A stretch of DNA of 31,070 nucleotides from Streptomyces tsukubensis (GTDB taxonomy: Bacteria > Actinomycetota > Actinomycetes > Streptomycetales > Streptomycetaceae), in assembly GCF_003932715.1 (NCBI RefSeq), contig NZ_CP020702.1, positions 1-31,070 on the forward strand. Reading direction: 5' to 3'. The notes under the pieces were generated by a model. The model saw only the letters and a list, made by a program, of their open reading frames with translations, was not told the DNA's origin and did not search any database. A program made the translations under genes and the position numbers. Shown piece by piece: positions 27,041 through 31,070 of this stretch (the first letter of the stretch is position 1; every line of letters begins with the position of its first letter).

Positions 27041-27260
27041 ACCCCGTTCTCATCACGACGCGGTCACCGCACTTGATCGTCTGCACCGCAAAACGGGATG
27101 GATCATCCCGAGCGAGCGTGCACGATGAAGATCCACAGCGGATGTGGGTGCACGATGACCCCAGAAACGCCGAAGGCGCCCCTGGCAGGGCGCCTCGGTT
27201 ACAGCAAGGCCGGGATGGTCCCCGGCGAAGTTCGAGCGGTACGAGAAAGGACGCTCTTCC
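27041..27260 (+). promoter_or_regulatory. leader region of the prim-pol operon
   Basis: Contains the hairpin GGATG-GAT-CATCC (27097-27109), the exact 11-bp direct repeat GTGCACGATGA at 27118 and 27148 (30 bp apart), a second hairpin AGGCGCCC/GGGCGCCT (27174-27195), and AAAGGAC as the ribosome-binding site. The direct repeats three helical turns apart suggest a regulator or initiator site; the second hairpin may be an attenuator. Confidence 0.55.
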
Positions 27261-28268
27261 ATGAGGGTACGAGATGTATCGGCCCCGGTGCCACATCGCC
27301 GGGAGAACAACACGGCTGCAACCCGGGCGCTCCGGGCAACATTGCTGGCCAGCGCTCTGCGGTACGCCGAGCGCGGGATGTACGTCCATCCGCTGCTGGT
27401 GGGCGCGAAGGAGCCGAGGTGGCTCGACTGGGAGGCGCGGGCGACCCGCGACCCCGAGGTCATCGAGCGCACCTGGGGCCGCGCCCCGTTCAACATCGGC
27501 GTCGCCTGCGGTCCGTCCGCTCTCGTCGCGGTCGACCTGGACGTCCCCCACGACGGTGAGGTGTCCGGTCTGGCCGACATTGTCGACGGCATGACGATGC
27601 TCGACTCTCTCGCCGCGCAGATCCCCGGCGCGCAGATCACTCCCACGCTGACCGTCCGTACGCCGAGCGGCGGACGTCACCTCGTCTACCGGGCTCCGGC
27701 CGGGGTCGGGGTGCGCAACACCGCCCGCACCATCGGGTGGTGCATCGACACCCGGGCCGCCGGTGGCTACATCGTCGGCATCGGCTCGCAGGTCGACGGG
27801 GTTCCGTACGAGCTGGAGGGCAGCGTCACCGATCCGGCGGTCCTGCCGGAGTGGCTACTGACCCTGATCACGGCCGCCCCTGAGCCACCCAAAGCCGGGG
27901 GAGCGCCGCGCCGGGCCGATGTGGTCGCCCGGCTGCGGGACCTGACCCGGCAGGGCACCCGCGAGGACCGGTGGGCGCACGGCATCCTGCGCAGCGAGTG
28001 TGACGAGCTGGCGGCGATGAAGCCCAACTCCGGCCGCAACAACCGGCTGAACCTCGCGGCGTACCGCGCGGGCCAGCTCGTCGCCGCCGGCCTCCTGGAC
28101 CAGGCCGTCGCCGAGGAGCACCTGACGGAGGCCGCGCAGGCGTCCGGGCTCGGCGAGAAGTCAGCGTTCGAGATCGAGAAGACGCTCCGCTCCGGCATGA
28201 CCGCTGGGCTGTCCCGGCCGCGCCGGATGGCGACCGCGCCCGCGCGCCGGATGGGCGGTGCTGCGTGA
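27261..28268 (+). CDS. bifunctional DNA primase/polymerase (prim-pol, AEP superfamily)
   Basis: A 335-residue protein from ATG 27261. The prim-pol N-terminal domain includes ALRYAERGMYVHPL (31-44), EPRWLDWEARATRDPEVI, NIGVACGPSALVAVDLDVP with metal-binding Asp92 and Asp94, TPSGGRHLVYR with His140, and CIDTRAAGGYIVGIGS with Asp163. Residues 210-320 (the AAPEPPKAGG linker, then GREDRW-like EDRWAHGILRSECDELA, and NRLNLAAYRAGQLVAAGLL) are a helical domain common to plasmid prim-pols. It synthesises primers for plasmid replication together with the helicase-like ATPase encoded two genes downstream. Its stop overlaps the next GTG (GTGA). Confidence 0.9.
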   Translation: MRVRDVSAPVPHRRENNTAATRALRATLLASALRYAERGMYVHPLLVGAKEPRWLDWEARATRDPEVIERTWGRAPFNIGVACGPSALVAVDLDVPHDGEVSGLADIVDGMTMLDSLAAQIPGAQITPTLTVRTPSGGRHLVYRAPAGVGVRNTARTIGWCIDTRAAGGYIVGIGSQVDGVPYELEGSVTDPAVLPEWLLTLITAAPEPPKAGGAPRRADVVARLRDLTRQGTREDRWAHGILRSECDELAAMKPNSGRNNRLNLAAYRAGQLVAAGLLDQAVAEEHLTEAAQASGLGEKSAFEIEKTLRSGMTAGLSRPRRMATAPARRMGGAA

Positions 28269-28453
28269 ACGACTTCGCACCGCAGGACACTAAGGTTCAG
28301 CGCCACGTAGACCACGCCTCGGAACTGATGACGGCCCCGGCGGCGTACCACCGCCCCGGGGCCCGGCACCCGAGGAGTGGCCTCGAATGCGAGACCGTCG
28401 TACCCCGCCGCACCTGCTTGCGTCCCCGTCTGGCGATCGGGGGTGCGGCATGA
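28265..28453 (+). CDS. small coupled protein between prim-pol and helicase-like genes
   Basis: A 62-residue frame from GTG 28265, overlapping the prim-pol stop; its TGA overlaps the ATG of the next gene (ATGA at 28450-28453). The double overlap argues that it is translated. The N-terminus is MNDFAPQDTKVQRHVDHASELM; the rest is Arg/Pro-rich with two Cys. It may serve mainly as a translational bridge. Not recognised. Confidence 0.55.
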   Translation: MNDFAPQDTKVQRHVDHASELMTAPAAYHRPGARHPRSGLECETVVPRRTCLRPRLAIGGAA

Positions 28454-30084
28454 GCGAGGACATGGACCTCAGCCCCGAGGACCTCGCCGCCTTCCGGGCC
28501 TGGAAGGAGTCGACGCAGTCGGCGCCGCCGCAGCCGCGGGGGCCGGCCGCGAAGAAGGGTGACGGCAAGCCGCCGTCCGTGGCGGACCAGATCATCGCGA
28601 TGGCGGACAGCCGGTACGAGTTCGGCACGTCCGACGCGGGCGACCTGTACGCCGTGCCGAAGGACGGTCCGCGGATCGCGCGCCTGCTGCGCGGCGGTCG
28701 GATCTCGCTGCGCGCCGAGCTGGCCCGGACGTACTACGGCCTGCACGGCAAGGCGGCGTCGTCCTCGGCGCTGGCCGACGCGATGCTCGCCATCGAGGGC
28801 CGGGCGCAGGCGGAGGACCCGGTGCCGCTGCACCTTCGGGTCGCGCCGCTCGGGAAGCGTCCCGAGGACGGGTTCCTCCTCGACCTCGGACGCGCGGACG
28901 GCCTGGTCGTCACCGTCACTCCGCAGATGTGGAGCGTGGGGCCGGCCGCGCCGGGTCAGCCTCTCTTCCGGCGCTCCCAGCTCACCCAGCCGCTGCCGAT
29001 CCCCAAGGGCGGCGGCTCGCTCAAGGAGCTGCGCGGGCTGCTGAACGTCACAGACGAGTCGTGGCCGCTGCTCGTGTCGTGGCTGGTCGCCGGTCTCGTC
29101 CCGGGCATCCCGCACCCGCTGCTGTTCCTCTCCGGCGAGCAGGGCACCGCGAAGTCGACCGCGACGAAGATGCTCGTGCAGCTGCTCGACCCGTCCGCCG
29201 CGCCCGCGCGGTCGACGCCGAAGGACCCGGACGACTGGTCCACGGCGGCGGTCGGCTCGTGGGTGGTCGGGCTCGACAACCTCTCGCGGATTCCCGAGTG
29301 GCTGTCGGACGCGATGTGCCGCGCGGCCACCGGTGACGCCAACGTGAAGCGGACCCTGTACTCGGACTCCGACGTCACGGTGCAGGAGTTCCGCCGGGTG
29401 CTGATCGTCAACGGCATCGACGTCGGCACGCTGCGCGGTGACCTCGCGGACCGCATGATCCCGGTGCACCTGCACCGGATCACCCAGCGGCGCACCGAGA
29501 CCGCGCTGTGGGAGGCGTACGACGAAGCGCAGCCGCGTATCGTCGGCGCCCTCCTCGACCTCCTCGTCCGCACCCTCCAGGAGCTGCCGGAGGTCCGGGA
29601 GAAGGCCGACAAGGGCGAGATCCCGCTGCCGCGTATGGCGGACTACGGCCTGATCATGGCCGCGCTCGACAAGGTCAGCGGCAGCACGACCACGAGCATC
29701 CTGAGCGACTACCTCAAGCAGCGCACCGAGCTTGCCGAGGAGGTCGTGGAGTCCAACCAGGTCGGCACCCAGGTGCTGACCTTCATGAAGCGGATGCCGC
29801 CCCGCCAGGAGGACGGCCTCCAGGTGTGGCACGGCACGGCCGCCGAGCTGCTGGACGAACTGACCAGCCAGATCGGCATGACGAACGAGCACTGGCCCAA
29901 GACGCCGGGCGTCCTGTCGAACCGGCTGAACCGCGTCGCCTCCGACCTCGACAAGCTCGGGGTCGACATCGCCCGTACCAAGTCGGGGTCGAAGCGCTCC
30001 TTGACCGTCACCTACGTGCCGAAGCCCGACCCGTCCGTCCCGCAGCCGGCACCCGAGCCGGTGCAGGAACCGCTGATGCAGTAG
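28450..30084 (+). CDS. helicase-like P-loop ATPase of the prim-pol replication module
   Basis: A 544-residue protein from ATG 28450. Residues 1-150 are a charged N-terminal domain (VADQIIAMADSRYEFGTSDAGDLYAVPKDG, split by RIARLLRG and LRAELARTYYG), resembling the region before plasmid D5/primase-helicase motors. Walker A GEQGTAKS is at 229-236 and Walker B-like WVVGLDNLSRIPEW near 271-284. Later come LIVNGIDVGTLRGDLADRM and IPVHLHRI, sensor-like strands. The C-terminal 120 residues (WHGTAAELLDELTSQIGM, WPKTPGVLSNRLNRVASDLDKLG) are a winged helix. It probably unwinds DNA for prim-pol. The shorter paralogue at 11789-12511 covers only the ATPase core. Confidence 0.85.
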   Translation: MSEDMDLSPEDLAAFRAWKESTQSAPPQPRGPAAKKGDGKPPSVADQIIAMADSRYEFGTSDAGDLYAVPKDGPRIARLLRGGRISLRAELARTYYGLHGKAASSSALADAMLAIEGRAQAEDPVPLHLRVAPLGKRPEDGFLLDLGRADGLVVTVTPQMWSVGPAAPGQPLFRRSQLTQPLPIPKGGGSLKELRGLLNVTDESWPLLVSWLVAGLVPGIPHPLLFLSGEQGTAKSTATKMLVQLLDPSAAPARSTPKDPDDWSTAAVGSWVVGLDNLSRIPEWLSDAMCRAATGDANVKRTLYSDSDVTVQEFRRVLIVNGIDVGTLRGDLADRMIPVHLHRITQRRTETALWEAYDEAQPRIVGALLDLLVRTLQELPEVREKADKGEIPLPRMADYGLIMAALDKVSGSTTTSILSDYLKQRTELAEEVVESNQVGTQVLTFMKRMPPRQEDGLQVWHGTAAELLDELTSQIGMTNEHWPKTPGVLSNRLNRVASDLDKLGVDIARTKSGSKRSLTVTYVPKPDPSVPQPAPEPVQEPLMQ

Positions 30085-30157
30085 CGCCGCCGCTCTGCCG
30101 CCGACCCGCCGTGCACCGCACAGGCGGGCTTTCGGCGTACCCGCGTGGAAGGGCGGA

Positions 30158-30174
30158 CTATCTAGCTTGATTGA
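30158..30174 (+). repeat. 17-bp direct repeat CTATCTAGCTTGATTGA, copy 2
   Basis: Identical to 1929-1945, in the same orientation. If the element is circular, the two copies bracket a 2.8-kb segment holding the octamer cluster and the par operon. Confidence 0.65.
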
Positions 30175-30197
30175 ACGCGAAACCCCAGGCCAGGAAC

Positions 30198-30222
30198 CCC
30201 CGCACGGAGGTTCCGTGCGGGG
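30198..30222. terminator. bidirectional terminator after the prim-pol operon
   Basis: CCCCGCACGGA and TCCGTGCGGGG form a perfect 11-bp stem with a 3-nt loop (GGT), between the ends of the + strand ATPase gene and the - strand 30253 gene. Confidence 0.85.
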
Positions 30223-30224
30223 TT

Positions 30225-30832
30225 GGGACGCACTCTCGGGGGAGTGGGACGCTCATCGCCGGGCGGCGTACTGGGCCCAGGCGTCGGCGAGGGTCTCCAG
30301 CGCGGCCGGGGAAGCGCCGGCGGCGTCGAGGTGGTCGACGTACGTCTCCAGCTCGTCGGGTTCCTCCGGCCAGTCGGCGTCCGCCGCGGCGTCCCTCGCG
30401 AGGTCTCCGATTGCCCCCCTGACCTGCGTGAACTGGTTCAGCCAGTCACCGAAGCCGCTCATCCGCCCGCCCCTGTCTCTCGCCTGCAGTCGACCGCCGC
30501 ACCCTATCCCGGGGCCCCGTCGAGCTGCTCACGGAGCGTGAGGGATTCGTGGGGCGAGGGACGCTCTTGGTTGGGACGCACACCAGGGACGCACTTGGGA
30601 CGGAGTGCGTCCGGAGGGCCCAAAGTGCGTCCCTGGGACGCACTGCGTCCCTGCTGCGTCCCACGTGCGTCCCTACCTCTGACCTGGCGCGCGCCCCATA
30701 TGCGGCTTTTTTTGGGACGCAGGGACGCTCTAGACCCCCTCATCTCTGTTGGAATGTCGAGGAAGAGAAGAGAAGAAGAGGTGGAGTGGGGAGCCATCAG
30801 AGATGACGGGTCAGAGTGCGTCCCTGCGTCCC
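30225..30832. repeat. GGGACGC(A/T) octamer cluster, candidate clt transfer locus
   Basis: Exact GGGACGCA or its complement TGCGTCCC at 30225, 30573, 30586, 30626, 30635, 30644, 30655, 30666, 30714, 30817 and 30825. GGGACGCT is at 30246, 30558 and 30722, and near variants at 30597 and 30606. Most fall in 30558-30729, in both orientations. TraB proteins of Streptomyces plasmids recognise clustered 8-bp repeats at clt, and the density and length here fit that role. The copies at 30225 and 30246 flank or touch the end of a small gene. Confidence 0.75.
30253..30462 (-). CDS. small acidic protein, 69 aa
   Basis: Starts at ATG 30462 (MSGFGDWLNQFTQVRGAIG). Acidic and helical (DLARDAAADADWPEEPDELETYVDHLDAAGASPAALETLADAW, interrupted by Pro and Gly turns). 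Codon use looks normal, but the ribosome-binding site is weak. Not recognised. It lies between the prim-pol terminator and the octamer cluster. Confidence 0.55.
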   Translation of the reverse strand: MSGFGDWLNQFTQVRGAIGDLARDAAADADWPEEPDELETYVDHLDAAGASPAALETLADAWAQYAARR

Positions 30833-31070
30833 AACTTCTGTCCGCGCGATCAACGGAAAGTGATCTCCTTCGACCCGCACCCGGCGTCGAAGCGTCGCGC
30901 CGAGCACGCCGCCCCGCCTTTGGGTGGCCCAGAGCAGCCACGTGACCGCTCAAGCGCGCTTCGCGGCCGGTAGGCAGGACGACCTTCGTGGGCCGGGCCG
31001 CAGCGCTCATGCGGTGTGCAGGAGCGCGGCGGTGCGGGTGACGTGCGGTAGGCCGCGGGCCGCGCCCGGC
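30463..31070. other. right edge: octamer cluster and mostly non-coding DNA
   Basis: Besides the octamers it holds a run of eight T (30706-30713), the dyad GGTAGGGACGCACGTGG/CCACGTGCGTCCC near 30660, and a purine-rich stretch GAGGAAGAGAAGAGAAGAAGA split around 30759-30780, all unlike neighbouring coding DNA. One - strand frame opens at 31010 (listed separately). Confidence 0.5.
30504..31010 (-). CDS. doubtful ORF at the right edge
   Basis: A frame of 168 codons from ATG 31010 (MSAAARPTKVVLPTGREARLSGHVAAL). The ATG overlaps a TGA of another frame entering from beyond the window (ending TAALLHTA at 31007), like a coupled gene pair. However, most of the frame runs through the octamer cluster and looks non-coding (many Arg, Ser and Pro). 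Perhaps only the first 40-50 codons, or none, are real. Confidence 0.2.
   Translation of the reverse strand: MSAAARPTKVVLPTGREARLSGHVAALGHPKAGRRARRDASTPGAGRRRSLSVDRADRSWDAGTHSDPSSLMAPHSTSSSLLFLDIPTEMRGSRASLRPKKSRIWGARQVRGRDARGTQQGRSASQGRTLGPPDALRPKCVPGVRPNQERPSPHESLTLREQLDGAPG

Overview
The window is high-GC actinomycete DNA (GC-rich codons, many GTG/TTG starts, ATGA/GTGA overlaps). Its gene content is that of a Streptomyces-type conjugative plasmid of the pSAM2/pIJ101 style: an FtsK/SpoIIIE transfer ATPase (TraB type), small spread-like membrane proteins, a GntR/HutC regulator, a primase-polymerase with a companion helicase-like ATPase, a replication-relaxation protein, ParA with a ribbon-helix-helix partner, and many small zinc-finger proteins. 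No integrase, rRNA or tRNA was recognised. The same 8-bp repeat occurs near both ends, so the window may be a whole circular plasmid of about 31 kb, but closure cannot be shown from the sequence.

Layout. 1-2.7 kb (- strand): maintenance operon parA, an RHH parB-like gene and a Cys-rich protein, behind a 12-bp repeat array. 2.9-4.6 kb (+): three translationally coupled genes of unknown role, closed by a terminator. 4.7-6.7 kb: replication-relaxation protein, then a divergent control region with a perfect 28-bp-arm hairpin and short direct repeats (origin candidate), then two small + genes. 6.7-7.8 kb: serine recombinase with six half-sites resembling a resolvase res site just upstream. 7.8-11.2 kb: a repeat island with one convincing gene (zinc finger, 9848-10510), three arrays of exactly 7 x 12 bp, many AAGTT-plus-hairpin modules and a 49-bp inverted duplication. 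11.2-15.7 kb and 16.0-19.1 kb: two - strand operons of accessory genes (toxin-antitoxin-like pair, ATPase paralogue, RapZ-NUDIX fusion, DUF3307-like membrane protein, HNG-repeat beta-helix protein, small Zn fingers). Both are driven from near-identical promoter regions with paired dyads. 19.3-25.3 kb (-): transfer operon around traB. 25.4-27.0 kb (+): GntR repressor behind four identical palindromes, followed by a paralogue lacking the DNA-binding domain. 27.2-30.1 kb (+): prim-pol, a 62-aa coupled protein and a helicase-like ATPase. 30.2-31.07 kb: a small - strand gene and a cluster of GGGACGC(A/T) octamers, the best candidate for the transfer locus (clt) read by TraB.

How the parts may work together (inference): prim-pol, helicase-like ATPase and replication-relaxation protein replicate the element; ParA and the RHH protein segregate it; TraB moves it as double-stranded DNA after recognising the octamer cluster; the membrane proteins assist spread; GntR controls the transfer genes. 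The least explained parts are the 12-bp repeat family, which recurs in leaders, coding regions and the repeat island, and the hairpin modules at 7.9-11.1 kb.
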